Shown here in pieces: positions 33,723 through 45,960 of a stretch of 64,000 nucleotides of DNA. Position 1 is the first letter of the stretch; each line of letters starts with the position of its first letter. The position numbers and the translations under genes were made by a program. Under the pieces are notes generated by a model. The model did not search any database and was not told where the DNA came from. It worked only from the letters and a program-made list of their open reading frames with translations. This DNA comes from Gnetum montanum. Taxonomy: Eukaryota > Streptophyta > Gnetopsida > Gnetales > Gnetaceae. Location of the stretch: assembly GCA_015680685.1 (NCBI GenBank), contig MNCI01000970.1, positions 477,532 to 541,531 on the forward strand, read 5' to 3'.

Positions 33723-35540
33723 TTAACATATCTCACATCCACTATCATTGTCTGTTTCCAAATCGACAACCTCTTTAATGATGACAACTTTGCCCTTACC
33801 CTTGCTACGTGCATGTTCAGCTTTTCTCTTTTTTCTTTTTTTGCAATCACTACCTTGCTCCCTAGACTCCTCTACTATTTTAAGAAAATTTTGAAATCTA
33901 TTGTCTAGGGAATCCCACATTTGGTCTACCTTTGCCAAAACTTCTAATATCATCTTTTGGATAGGCAAAGTTTTCCTATTCACCATCTCTTCGAGTGGTG
34001 ACTCTTCTGCATCCTCACAAAATCTTACTCCCCTCTTCCAGAGGGAAGGATCTCGGTTATACTCTTCCACACTTTCTATCTTCCATAGCTCACCTTCTTC
34101 CTTAGCAACTTTCTCCAATAGTCTTCATATTTGATGTGACCTAAGCTCGGATAGTCTTCCTTGGGCATAAGTCCCAAGGGTTCTTCTTGTTTCATGCCTA
34201 AGCCCATCTACGAGATGGCGCAGTTGATCCCTTTGTGAATAACCATGGCTAGGACAATGATGGAATAGTGCATAGTATCATCCCATGGCAGCATCCAAGG
34301 GTTCATGTCCTCCTTGTTTCTAGCCTTGGATTTCCTTTCGCAAGTTGGACACTTGAGAGTACGTTTGGTACTTATCGTTAAATAATTCTAACATAATACT
34401 CCATCTACAAATAGATTCCAGTTCTAAGGACCGATACCAGCTTTTTGCTTCTTTAACTAATTTCCACGGGAACAACTTAAGCTTTTGTCATTCGTTCTCT
34501 ATGTTTTGTAAGGCACACGCATCATGGAATGCTTCTAAATGATTCTGAGGATCAACGTTATATCCCCCTTCAAATTGTGGTATATTGTTCATATCTAATC
34601 TGTTGATCCTATGATCTTTATGGTGCCTTGTTGGAATTCTAACAACCTCAATTATGTCTAACATACTTTAAGTAGAGAGTAGGGGTTCATTTTGATCATC
34701 TCGTCCATGGCATCTATGATCATGACTTTCTAGAGTGCCCTGATCCCCTTTCCTGGTTGTTTCGTCTATGAATTCCACTTTTGCTACCTTTATCCCTATG
34801 ATCTTTTTCCTTATGACTGCATCCAAACACTGAAGGAGAGGGTGAAGGAGATGATTAAGGTGAAGAAGAAGGAGAACCGTCACCATGATGGTGTCTGCTA
34901 CCTTCTCTTCTACGGTCTCAGCCCCAATCGCGATTGCGATAAAAATGTCCACTTTTATCATGAGTTCATGTTTTTTTTTTGGACCCTTTGTGCCCATGGG
35001 TATTAGAACCTAGGTTATGAATAGTGGAATAAAGGTTTTGATACGCAATCCCTTGTCCAAAGTCAATGGAAGGAACATCATTGTGTGGACGACTACTTGA
35101 GGTAGGTTCACCACCCTCATTTTCGCTTAAGACATGTGGAATATCTTAGGACCACTTACCCTTCAAAGACTTATGATGTCTCTCTTGTTGCAAGTCCCTT
35201 TGACATTATGCCTCTATGGGATGGTATTCTCTCAAGTCATGGTCTTGCACAACACATTCTACGTGTAAGTGCAGCATGCCAATTCGTGTGAGAGCACAAA
35301 GAAGCATGCTTGGACTAAATGATCAGGAGGTAACACTATGTTACCCTCTAAGTCTCACCAACGTATTTGTTTATCTTGATGGAGGATAAAGGTAAAGTCT
35401 AGTATATACTCATCGGGATGAATATATACCACTCGAACTTATTGAGGGACTAGTGGATCAACATCATGTATATTATGCTGCTGATTGTTTCCTGTTTTAG
35501 ACCTAGGCGGTGAGGTGCTTTCATATGAAGAAGGAGACAT
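33723..35540 (-). pseudogene. gag: Element D gag
   Basis: The ATG at 35540, 118 bp after the PBS, opens M-S-P-S-S-Y-E-S-T-S-P-P-R. Stops follow, with Y-I-H-P-D-E-Y-I-L-D-F and D-L-E-G-N-I-V-L-P homologous to element E. The region between about 34200 and 34650 carries the capsid core in broken frames. The last 131 codons (34118-33723) are open: K-R-K-K-R-K basic patch, then C-E-I-C-[stop]-Y-D-H-P-K-G-C. That is a zinc knuckle of unusual spacing, CX2CX3HX3C. A short open stretch at 34997-34668 is out of frame. Confidence 0.7.
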
Positions 35541-35657
35541 ACTTGTCTATTTAGTATGCAATGTTTTCTTGTTTATTATTTTCCAAACCAACCCTAAGGG
35601 TTTGTTCCAATGATGTGAATGATTTACTATGTTCTACTTAGCGCACAAACAACAAAG

Positions 35658-35675
35658 TCCCCAGCAACGGTGCCA
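35658..35675 (-). other. Element D primer-binding site (tRNA-Asp)
   Basis: On the minus strand TGGCACCGTTGCTGGGGA lies one base inside the 5' LTR. It matches 16 of 18 bases of the plant tRNA-Asp(GUC) complement. Both mismatches are transitions. It is the best-preserved PBS here. Confidence 0.9.
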
Positions 35676-35676
35676 A

Positions 35677-36684
35677 TGATGAGCAACAAGATACCCCTAC
35701 TCTCAACCATATGAATACAAGTGTTTCAGCCACAATCCGGTCAAATTCCAAGGACTAAGTTCTTATGTGCCCTTGTGGATCAAGGATGGGTTGGTTGATC
35801 ATTGTCTTCCCAAGCTTACCTGTATTTCATGATTATATGGTTAAGTAAGCTTGAGGCATATGATTTTTATAGCTTTTATGTTTTTATGTCCTGTACTAGT
35901 AGGGAAGGAGAGAGGTAACTAAGTGAATAATTTAACTTAACTACTCATTAACTAAGTTCTAACTAATCCTAACACCAACATCCATTCCCACTTGTCGTAC
36001 ACATCCTAAACCAGTGCAACACTGCTCGAATTACCAAACGCTAATCGTTACTAGGTTACCAACTATTACACGCATGCTCAAACCAGTCATGCTTGTGTAA
36101 TTTAACAATTTTATTAATTGATCAAAATGAATTTTTGTGCTAATAATAGAAATTTAAAGTGCACAAAATAAAATAAAATAAAATAAATGCATAATATAAT
36201 AAAATAAAATAAATGCGTAAGAAAACAAATCTCAAGTGCTACAAGGATGAATCAAAGAGCTCATCTTTATTTTTGTACACAAGGTGTGCTTAGGTACACA
36301 ATGCTCGAATAAAGATTCATGCACACTTAAACCTCCTGCTACGGGCACTTGGAAAATACTCTAACTTTTAAATATACTACAAGAGTTTTGCTAGTTGACT
36401 ACTAAAAAACTTCCTTCCAATTGTGTGCCTAGGCATTGTATTTATAGGTTTGGGAGCAACTACTCTAATAACTAGAGTAACCACTCTAATAATTAGAATA
36501 ACTGCTAAAGTAACCGCTAGAGTAACCACTCTAATAATTAGAATAACTACTAGAGTGATCGCTAGAGTAGCCACTCTAATAATTAGAATAACTGCTAGAG
36601 TAACCACTAAAGTAACCACTCTAATAATTAAAATCACTGCTAAAGTAACTACTAGAGTAACCGCTAGAGTAACTACTCTTATCA
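35677..36684 (-). repeat. Element D 5' LTR (right end)
   Basis: 1008 bp, TGATGAGCAA to CTCTTATCA on the plus strand. TATA box at 36439-36446, AATAAA signal (minus strand) at 36266-36271, minisatellite at 36465-36680. Confidence 0.93.
36465..36680 (-). repeat. U3 minisatellite of element D, right LTR
   Basis: Same word set as 27452-27680, with units gained, lost or reordered. Replication slippage after insertion is likely. Confidence 0.85.
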
Positions 36685-36689
36685 ACTTG

Positions 36690-38545
36690 TTAAATTAAAA
36701 GGGTAGCCATCTCTACTCCATATCTAGCAAGTACAATCATCTTTACCTAGACTTCTGTGTTATTTAAATTAAGCCTCTAGAGGGTAGGGTCATTTACTCT
36801 TATAATATTTTGATCTACTAGAATCTCCACATCTAAACCAAGAACATCCATAGTTATGATAATTAATTACTATATTTTTTAAATATAAGATACATTTAAA
36901 TCATTAGTGCATCACTTACTAGTCTGAGTGATTCCCTTAATCTTCTTAGTGAAGATTGTGAAGATTCATTTTACCAACTTTTTCTTATTACCTTGACTCT
37001 TCCATATGCTTTTTATAACATCTAAAATATTTAATTTAAACACCTCATAGAAAAATTCGATTGTAGACAAGGAAGCCTAATGACTAAGAAGAAAACTTAA
37101 ACTCCCTCTATGTAAATTTCGAATGTAACCCTAAGCAAACTCAAGAGCAAAAGAAATGTCTTGAGTTCCCCTTAGAAATCTATCTTGTAATCCTATTTTG
37201 TTGAAATAATAAAACATCCTTATAATATAAAGTATAATTCATAGCATGATGCATGAAAAAATTATATGGATTATGCTAAGTTAGCATAATTTAGATTTAC
37301 GTTGTAAAAATGTTACAAGGACTAACATAAATTCCATAGATTACATTGCACTTTTCTAGCCAATGTAAATTAAAAAATATGCTATGTATGCTATCAAGAA
37401 ACATTTCAAAAGAGAGTGAACACAAAAATAGTAAGCCATCACCTATAAAGATAGAAATTAGTGTCATCCTTAAGGTTCTTGGACTTTTGGAGCTTTGAAT
37501 CTTTTGAGCATTCAAAGATCTAAGAGTATGCAACCATTTCTTCTTAAATTTGAACACTAGGAGCACTAAGGACCTATTACAACCTTTAGTTTTGATGTAG
37601 ATCTAGCTAGCTAGATGTAATCAAGATAGCCATAGAACACACCTAGCTCACTTGCTCTTCAGATCTTCCAACAACAATTTTTGGAAGACTTCTGAGGCCA
37701 TTATAGTAGCCAAGAGTATATCAATGTAAATGTATACTCTTCGAAATGTCTATTCGAGTAACCAAGAGTCTTCTTACATTTATGACCTAAAAGTCCTTGC
37801 CATAGTGGGACTTAGAAAGCCACCTAGGCATCTAGGATGTAACCTAACACACATTAACATTAGCAAGACATATTACAACTTTATATGTGGTAAGATTCTG
37901 GATGGATTACGTATCCCATGTAAGGAGTTAAACTCTAAGTGACATCCCTTTTCATAATGATGACATTAAGCTTTCAGAGTTGTACATGTACATGCTAGTT
38001 TAACTAGTTAATGTCAATGATGAGATCATAGCTAGTGAGGAGACAAGCTTAGATCAAGATCATTAGGACCAAGACAAACTAGGAGGATACTATGAAATTG
38101 ATACTCATCTAGAGGATTTGCGATAATGGTCAATCCTTGACTTGTCTATGATCCACCTGTTGGATTCCACCTTTGTGGCATCCTCCACATGCCAAGACTT
38201 AAAATATACCTCCCAATGCACCCCTATGTTTACATTCATTTCTTTTGTCTCATAAATGACTACCATGTCCAAGCCTTATTCAATGCAACATGCACTAGTG
38301 GTTTCCTCTTTGCTGCAACCTTTCATAATTTCAATCAATCTATCATTAGGATCTCATACTTCACATGTCTTTCATATCCCATTTACTCCCAGCATTTCCT
38401 ATGTTCCTCAAGTTCCTATGTAGACATAACTTTTGATGTTTAACCTCCTAAAATAATAACAACATGACATCTACTATCAATACCATTTCCTACTATGTAG
38501 TTGTGTATGTTTTAGCCACCTATGTAGTCATTTGGAGTGTCACAA
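36690..38545. other. AT-rich interval, no gene recognised
   Basis: Right flank of element D. Short open stretches (37297-37566 minus, 37730-37942 plus, 38189-38443 plus) have no known motif. The last few hundred bases are less AT-rich and may be the N-terminal coding part or leader of the gag remnant that follows. Confidence 0.35.
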
Positions 38546-40639
38546 AGCTTGGATCAAGCTTTTCAAATGATCCAAAACCTTACTAATGAGTTGCACAAGC
38601 TCAAAGCAACCACTACCAAAACTATAAAGGTCATGGGTTTTTACCAAGATGACCCCATCAACCCTATTGTGTCATAGATAATTTTACCTGTAGAAATCCC
38701 TATCTCATACTTTACCAAGTACAATGGTAAAGGAGATCTAAACACACATCTTATCACCTTCCATTTTGAATGCCTCTTGTTGCAAGCTTGGCCTTACATA
38801 GTATTGCAAATCTTCCCTATGTCCTTGTCGAGAAATGCCTTATACTAGTATCAAACATTGACAAGAGGTTCCATATCTTCACTTGATTACTTGATCACTT
38901 AGTTTGTCAACCAATTTAAGTGTAATTTAAGACTATATACCACGTTAAATCAACTCATGAAAGTGAGACATGGGCCTCTAAAACTAGTACAAAAGTTTAT
39001 ACAAAGATGGAATGTAATATTAAATGATATTCTTGAATCAATTTTTGAGATTCATTTTTTAGCCATTTTCATGGAATGATCAATGACATTATCAAGTCAA
39101 AAATATACAACCTAGACTCCCAATCACTTAGATAAGCCTTTTCCCAAATCTAGAACATTAAGGAAGTTGCTAAAGCTAGTGACTAAGTAGCCTACGTAGC
39201 TTGTAAAAATAAACACAAAAAGAGGGATATGGATAATGGTAAACAAGCACACACAACTATGTCCACTATAGTAAAAGATGAAAAATTGATAGAGGGGCAA
39301 AAGACATCACAACATAACATCCCTACTATCTCATCTCAACCATCAACTTCGAGTACTCCCAGTACATCTAATCAATAAAACTAAGTTTAAGTGTAAGGAT
39401 ATATCTAAGTATAGCAAATTGTCAATGAAATCTTCTAAGCTTCTTGATCATTTTTTATAAGAATAGCCAATTTCAACACAAATAACTATCAAAGAATGCC
39501 TACAAAAGACATGATAGTCTTTGTGAAATCACTAGAGATCCAACAGTAGCTACCAAATATGATTCATGATTACCAAAATACTTCCATATCGATAGGTTCT
39601 ACCACCATCACCTACTTCCCAATCACGATACTAACTTCTACTTAGCTTTGAAAGATGATCTCCAAAAGATAATTGATAGTGGATAATTAGTCTTGGATGC
39701 ATCCAATCCTATATGGTTACAAAACCAATTGATGCATGTGTACAAGGACCCTCTTAATGCTAGCAATGCCCCTTACATGATAGGAACATTCAACAACTCT
39801 AATAAGTCAAAACGTATTAGGGATCCATTCATAGTTAACATACCTCCTCATAATAATTAGACTTCAACTTCATCAAGTATGAAAACATCCTTTGTTATAA
39901 GTATACCACCACCAACAGTTCCCAAAGAGCCATTTGTCATCAAAGTTCCTCAATCCTCTACTAATCAATCAGTAACAAATAGTTCCCAATGTTCATCCAT
40001 AGTATCCAATACGTCGATACCATTCTTGTTAACCAATAAGAAATTACCACCCAAGTAATGAAAATCATCTTCTGCTAATTCTAAAGCTAATGAAAATAAT
40101 CCAAAAAATGTTTGAAAGGAGGTTGATCCCCTAAAGCTTATCCCAATCTCAACTATACCTATGGATTCCACTACTTAAAATGCATTGACTAGTCAAACCA
40201 AAGAAAGATATAAACTAGATAAGAGCAAAGGGCCCAAACAACACATGTTGAAACATGAAGTACAAATCCTAGGTAAGATAGAGAAAGTGAAGACTACCAA
40301 AACTAAAAAGTTACCTACCAATAATAAAGACTTTCTCGCAACCATGGAACATGTTAAAATTTTACTAAAATAAAAGAATACATCATTGAGCCTTTATGAC
40401 TTTCATGACCTCCCTTTCTCACCACAAAGCATTATTGAGACATGATTGCTAGTGAGGAGTCCATCTATTTCATCAATATTCCATCTCCACTCAAAGAGGA
40501 TCAAAAACTTACTATACTAATGTTTTGCAATAGTGAGGTTAAAAATAATTCTCAAAATGATGAAGTGCTTCACGCTCCACTCGTTATCACCATATGTGTT
40601 GGTCAATACAAAGTGTACCATGTTCATGTTGACAACTAA
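38546..40639 (+). pseudogene. gag-protease remnant of another gypsy element
   Basis: A plus-strand remnant from a lineage other than B or D. The gag core is readable: Y-N-G-K-G-D-L-N-T-H-L (about 38710), F-P-M-S-L-S-R-N-A-L (about 38815), then L-V-Q-K-F-I-Q-R-W-N (about 38985). A later segment has L-K-D-D-L-Q-K-I-I-D-S-G (about 39648), matching the YH...H-D-T...L-K-x-x-L-Q-x-L-I-D-x-G box of Tat/Retand-like elements. The open stretch 40442-40639 ends in the start of a protease, HAPLVITICVGQYKVYHVHVDN minus its last residues. It breaks at the catalytic V-D-N exactly where the next LTR begins. Confidence 0.65.
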
Positions 40640-41493
40640 TGACTTGCAAGGATGGTCTGCATCGATGGGCATGCATTGATATATCTCTACCAACAGGCAT
40701 GCATTAACACATCTATGTTGATGCATGAGTTGATGTGTCGATCCATATGCATCAACATAGCATCTATCTTTTCCTATATAAATGTGTGTACCCAATGCAT
40801 TTATGGAACTATTGAGTTAGTAACGTAATGAAGTTCTAGTAGTTTGTTCCCATAGGAGTTAGAATATTTTCTAAGTCTCATTGTAGGACTTCAAGGATTG
40901 TATGAATCCTTGTTTGAGCAATGATGTACCTAAACACTTTGGTGTGCTGGTAATAAATACGAGATTCTATAAATACCTTGCAGCACTCAGAATAGCTTAA
41001 TCTTTACTTTCATGCACTTTGTATTCATGTACTTAATTAATATATGTAAGTATGACCACCTCAAGCATACCATTACTTCTTGGTAATCCTAGTAGTATTA
41101 TCGCTTCATACACTTAGTAGCTTAACACTTGGTAATCGAGTAGCATCATAACAAGTTTAGGATGTTACGAAAGGTGGGCCTGGATACTTATGTTAGGAAA
41201 TAGACTAAGGCATTATATAGTTACTTATATTAGTATTTAATTAATTACATTCTTTCCCACTTAAGATAATTAGAATAAAATATAAAAATTAATACAAATC
41301 ATGTGCCTTGGCTCTTACTTAACCATACACTTGCACCTACACAAGTGAAGCCAAGAAGACAAAGATCACATCCTTAGGTTACTATCTTTACTAATGGCAT
41401 TTGGAGAGCTCAAGTCCACAAAATTCAGCCATATTGCTAGTGTAACACTTGTGTTTCCTATGGTTAGTTGTACATACTACATGCCGCTCATCA
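40640..41493 (+). repeat. Element E 5' LTR
   Basis: It ends CGCTCATCA one base before the PBS, and its start is set at TGACTTGC. U3 has repeated TGCATCGATG/GCATGCATT words (40660-40760), then TATATAAA at 40776. It shares TTGGTAATCCTAGTAGTATTATCGCTT with the LTR at 62758-63606. Confidence 0.7.
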
Positions 41494-41494
41494 T

Positions 41495-41512
41495 TGGCAC
41501 TATTGCTAGGGA
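41495..41512 (+). other. Element E primer-binding site (tRNA-Asp)
   Basis: TGGCACTATTGCTAGGGA matches 13 of 18 bases of the tRNA-Asp(GUC) complement. All five mismatches are C-to-T or G-to-A. Confidence 0.75.
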
Positions 41513-41645
41513 TTTTAGTTAGCTAAGTGCACTACCTAGGAGAGATAATGAAACTATTCGTTGACGTTGTAAAAATAACTTAACACTAACCCCATTAAGA
41601 TAAAGAAAAGTCATAAAAGCATACTATTTTTTCTCAATCATTGAT

Positions 41646-43634
41646 ATGGATTCTTCTCTCAAGGAATACTCTTTGCCATCATTCATAGGAGAATCTAATA
41701 AATGATAGGAAGGTCACAAGACACTTGTTCCTCAATAATTAAAGGTGGTCTACACTTATCTAGATGCCTATACTTCAAACTTCACCTTGATCCTGCACTA
41801 GAATGAGCAACTATGGTTGAGAGATATGGAAGGCAACATCATGTTTCCTTCCAACCAATCTATTCCTACAATATTGTTAAACAATCTCATCAAGTTAGGC
41901 ATTGTAAGAATCAATGTAGAATATGAAGTTCAAGATCATGCTTACCAATATTTTCATCCCATAGAAGCATAGAAAAAGAAAGATCGGCAAATGGAAGCCA
42001 GGTATGAGGCCTCAAAGGTTAAACAACTTTCTCCCCATTTGTTCCTATAGACACCCAAAGAAGGAGAGGACTTCCTTTTGGGTACCTTCCAATACATAGA
42101 TTCTCCTCTTCTTTTTGATGAGGAGATCCTTAATCGACATTTGTAGTCCACTGTGAACAATCCTGGTTTTGGGAAGAATGGATCCCAAGATCAAGATGCC
42201 TCAAAAGGAGGTAACCAAGGTAGGAGCAATGACAAGCATAAATAAAAGAACAAACATGGTGATAGGGGTAGGGACCAAAGAAGAGGAAGTAGTAGGCACT
42301 ACTCTAGTGTTGGTTCTTCATCCTCATCACCTTCATCATCCTCATCATCTTCCTCCTCCAACTTTGATTAGAGTCCCAAAGGCAACATAAACTATGATGG
42401 ATATGAATGATGGGATAGGAATGACTACATGTCCTACCAAAATGATAAAGATTGTGGGCATGAACAATAGGAAGATAACCATCACAAAGAAAAAAGGGAT
42501 AGCAAGACTCATCATAGACATCATGGCCATGATAGAGATTGCTATGACTATGATGAGCCCTTGTTGGCAACTAGGAATATGTTGAACATTGTAGAGGTTG
42601 TTAGAATACCAACCAGGCATGTGAAGGATAGCCAAATCAAATGTTTGGATATGAATAATATCCCCAAGTTCTAGGGGGATACAATTTAGATCCACAAAAT
42701 CACTTGTAATCCTTTCATGATGCCTATACCTATAGAATGTGGAGAATGATTAGCAAAAGCTAAAACTATTTTCAAGAATACTCATAAAAGAAGAAAAAAG
42801 TTGTTACCAATCCTTGGACCCAGAATCTATTCGACGATGGAGTACAATGCTAGAACTATTCAATGATAAGTATCAGACATACACCAAAGTGTCCAACTCG
42901 AGGAGGCAAATCCAAGGATGGAAACAAGATGCTCATGAGTCCTTGGATGTAGCTATGGGTAGGTACTACTCTTTATTGCATTGATGGTTAGGCCATGGGT
43001 AATCTCAATGGGATCAACTATGCTACATCATAGATGGGATTTGAATTGAAATGAGGAGAACCCTTGAGGTCTATGCCCAAGGGAGACTTTCTAAGATAAT
43101 GATCCATCAGATCCAAAGGCTCATTGAGTAGGTAGCTAAAGAAGAGGGAGAGCTAAAAAATAAGAAAGTACAAAGGAATACAACAAAGATCCTTGCCTCT
43201 AAAGGAGGAAGGTCTATTTTTGTAATAATGAGGAGGAGGCACCACTTGATGTTCTAGTACAAAGAAAAACCTGATTAATCCAAAAATCTATCTTTGAGAT
43301 ATTAGCAAATGTTGATAAAATGTGGGACTCCTTGGACAAAAAATTTCAAATTTCTCTAAAGATTGCAAAAGAGAGTAGAGATCAAGGAGTTAGTGGTCAT
43401 AAGAGAAGGAAACAAAAGGAGGCTAAACATGAACATTATAAGGCTAAGGGCAAAGCTGCAATAGTCAAGGAGGTTGAGGATTCCAAGTTAGATGATGATG
43501 GGTATGACATATGCAAATATGAATATCCAAAGGGATGTTGCCTTGTTGTGTCTCATTTACAGGAATCTAGGATGTATGCTTTAAATCCTAAACTAGCAAA
43601 ATGGCAACCACCTAGGAGGTTGCCTTATCCATAA
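41646..43634 (+). pseudogene. gag: Element E gag
   Basis: The ATG at 41646 lies 133 bp after the PBS and opens M-D-S-S-L-K-E-Y. Homology to element D follows: L-D-A-Y-T-S-N-F-T-L-I-L-H and D-M-E-G-N-I-M-F-P. A Ser/Pro-coding trinucleotide-rich patch (42310-42362) lies in the middle, then the broken capsid core. The last 105 codons (43320-43634) are open. They contain MWDSLDKKFQISLKIA, a basic stretch and the degenerate knuckle Y-D-I-C-K-Y-E-Y-P-K-G-C, with first Cys and His replaced by Tyr. It ends at R-R-L-P-Y-P. Confidence 0.7.
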
Positions 43635-44131
43635 GGCAACTATCAATAGAAATTCCACCAACAAACTCATTATCTGAGTTGAGCACCACCTTAATCTCAT
43701 GAGCAATATCAACAATGACAACATCCATAGTCATGGGGATTTCCACCTCCAATGTAGTAGTGCCCTTGTCTCCAATCTGATCTATACAAGTACTATGTTC
43801 AGTAGCCCATCTCTTCACATGACTCTTCCAGTCATACTTCCTTCCTATATCACTATTACTCTCTAGAATACTATAGAGAACCATCACCAAGGGGGATTTC
43901 CAATTTTCTTACTATCCTCCTCCTCACTCTTCCACTCCTACACCTCCACTTTCAACTTCTCTACCACCTGCTCCATCCATGCAGGGGAACATACCTAAAC
44001 AACCATAGCAGAGAAACACTATGAGGGCCATAAATTTACACTTAGCTCCTTAATCAATTGGTTCTAATGCTAAGTGTTGCAAAAGATCATTCTTCAAAAC
44101 CAATAGTCACACAAAGCCCTCACAAACACTT
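43635..44131 (+). pseudogene. Element E gag-protease linker
   Basis: Weakly coding Ser/Pro/Gln-rich sequence (for example P-P-P-H-S-S-T-P-T-P-P-L-S near 43915) with several stops, corresponding to the linker of element D. Confidence 0.4.
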
Positions 44132-44900
44132 ATGGCTATGAGCCATGCTACTACCTCCTCTAAAATGTTAGTCAAGCCACATTCAAACCAAAGCACTCCC
44201 CAGTTACATATTGTCATGTTGACCCATGCAATTATTAATTGGATTAAGTTCAACCATCTCCCCAAGAAAAGGTATGATCCTGTGAGTCCCCTTATTTATT
44301 TGCAGATTACCAAAAATGAAACATCTAAGGATCTATTGGACTCGAGTTCAAGAGTTAATTTAATTTCACAAGAAATATATAAAGATTGGAACCTGACTCC
44401 TTTCAAAAAGAGCAATATCATATTAGAGATGGTAGATCAATCCATCATTGTTCCTTTATGATTAGTAGAAGACATCATAACAACCATTTTTGGATGGTCA
44501 TATCCTTCTGAATTCCTGGTAATCCATGTGGAGAATAGTAAGGGAGACTTCCTTATCATCATGGAAAGAGCATGGCTAAGCACTATTGATGCACCATTGA
44601 GGATAAGAGATCTCTTCTTGGAAATTTTCAATCAGAATGAATTTGGTAAGTTTAATAAGAAGCATGTTCCGTGCATCGTGTATAATGACACAGGGTCTCA
44701 TTGTGTGCAAAGACTATGGACTGTAAAGAGCACATCACTTAAAGCATGTAGTTAGTGTGCAAATGTCATAGAAATTCAAAGGTGCCTATACATAGCAAGC
44801 ACTAAATAGAAGGGTACTCAGTGGCTAACAACTAAAAGAGAAGCTAAATCAACAATGTGCATGGAACCAACTGAAAGCCTCACAAGCTTTTATGTGCAAA
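44132..44900 (+). pseudogene. Element E protease
   Basis: The frame 44132-44461 runs through H-L-P-K-K-R-Y-D-P-V-S-P-L-I-Y-L-Q-I to the active-site segment D-L-L-D-S-S-S-R-V-N-L-I, again with Ser in place of the expected Gly. A TGA ends it at P-L-[G/W]-L-V-E-D. The C-terminal box is I-I-M-E-R-A-W-L-S-T-I-D (about 44557), with the conserved Gly mutated to Glu. The same domain order and neighbours occur in element D. Confidence 0.7.
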
Positions 44901-45960
44901 GCATGGATGAATTGGAGCAAATCTATCACCAACTCTTTGGTGAACAAGGTGAAATCAATTGGGAAGAGTTGGAGATCCCTAAGACCTTTAAGTAGGAACC
45001 CCTTAAATTAAAGGCTCTACCAAAAAAATCAAATATGCATTTCAAAATAATGGAAAGTCAGTAATCATCAATGCCACACTTTCTCCTTAACAAAAGAAGA
45101 AGGTATTGAAAGTTGTCAATAAATGGCCAACAGCCTTTGCCTGGTCATATCATTACCTCATTAGAATTTATCCAAGGGTATGCTAGTACAAAATATATAT
45201 AGACTTCTCCATCAAACCAAAGAGGCAGCTGCAAAGATGCTTGAACCCAAAGTTCAAGAAAATTATCAAGGAGGAGATTAAATAACTCTTCAAGGCAAGG
45301 TTCATTTATCCCATTGCAAATAGTGAGTGGGTTATCCCACTTGTTATATTACCAAAGAAAAGATGAAAGTGGAGGGTCTATATAGACTTTAGGCTATTCA
45401 ACATGGCTACTTACAAAGATCACTTTCCATTACCATTTGTAGACCAAGTGTTGGATACGATTGTGAAGCATTGCTACTACAACTTTCTAGATGATTATAA
45501 TCGCTATAACCAAATTCATATTACATCAAAGGACTAGGATAAGATGACATTCACAAGTTTCTAGGAGACTTTTACATACAAAAAGATGCCCTTTATCCTA
45601 TGCAATGCTCTCACTACATTCCAATGGTTGGTCCAAAGCATCTTCCAAAAACAAGTTAGTAGCAGGGTAGAAGTCTTTATAGATAACTTCTCTACCTATG
45701 AGGCTACCATTGAGCAAGCCTTGGACCATCTTGAGTAAGTGCTTCAATGTTGTGTAGAAATTAACTTTAGGCTTAATTGGCAAAAGAGCCATCTCATGGT
45801 CCAAGAGGACATTATCTTGGGACACCAAATTTCAACAAAAGGGATTGAGGTATATCCAAAAATATTAAGGGTCATCAAATGAATAACCAAATAACCAAAG
45901 ACTATTAAAGATGTGAGGTCATTCTTTGGACACACTAGTTATACAAGTGCTTCATCAAGA
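44901..45960 (+). pseudogene. Element E reverse transcriptase
   Basis: The pre-RT linker L-E-I-P-K-T-F-K (about 44970) and L-K-L-K-A-L-P (about 45004) parallels element D. The RT shows F-I-Y-P-I-A-N-S-E-W-V-I-P-L (about 45300), W-R-V-Y-I-D-F-R-L (about 45370), F-P-L-P-F-V-D-Q-V-L-D, Y-N-F-L-D-D-Y-N-R-Y-N, M-P-F-I-L-C-N-A and the catalytic box V-F-I-D-N-F. The second Asp of the box is Asn, one G-to-A change. R-L-N-W-Q-K-S-H-L-M-V and I-I-L-G-H-Q follow. Many stops. Confidence 0.8.

Larger units (their letters stand above)
26685..36684 (-). mobile_element. Element D: complete 10,000-bp minus-strand Ty3/gypsy element
   Basis: Both ends and both duplications are visible. TSD ACTTG lies at 26680-26684 and 36685-36689, with LTRs of 1007 and 1008 bp. 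The PBS is immediately inside the right LTR and a polypurine tract immediately inside the left LTR. Gag, protease, RT, RNase H and integrase read leftward between them. The LTRs are roughly 90% identical by eye. RNase H is fully open, but the RT has lost its catalytic box and gag has stops, so the copy cannot act alone. It lacks the second ORF of B, E and F. Confidence 0.95.

Noticed and set aside
36377-36698. Second pair of repeat-rich open frames
   Set aside because: Same minisatellite in the other LTR of element D.
42310-42362. Histidine- and proline-rich small protein
   Set aside because: Low-complexity trinucleotide patch within element E gag, out of the gag frame.
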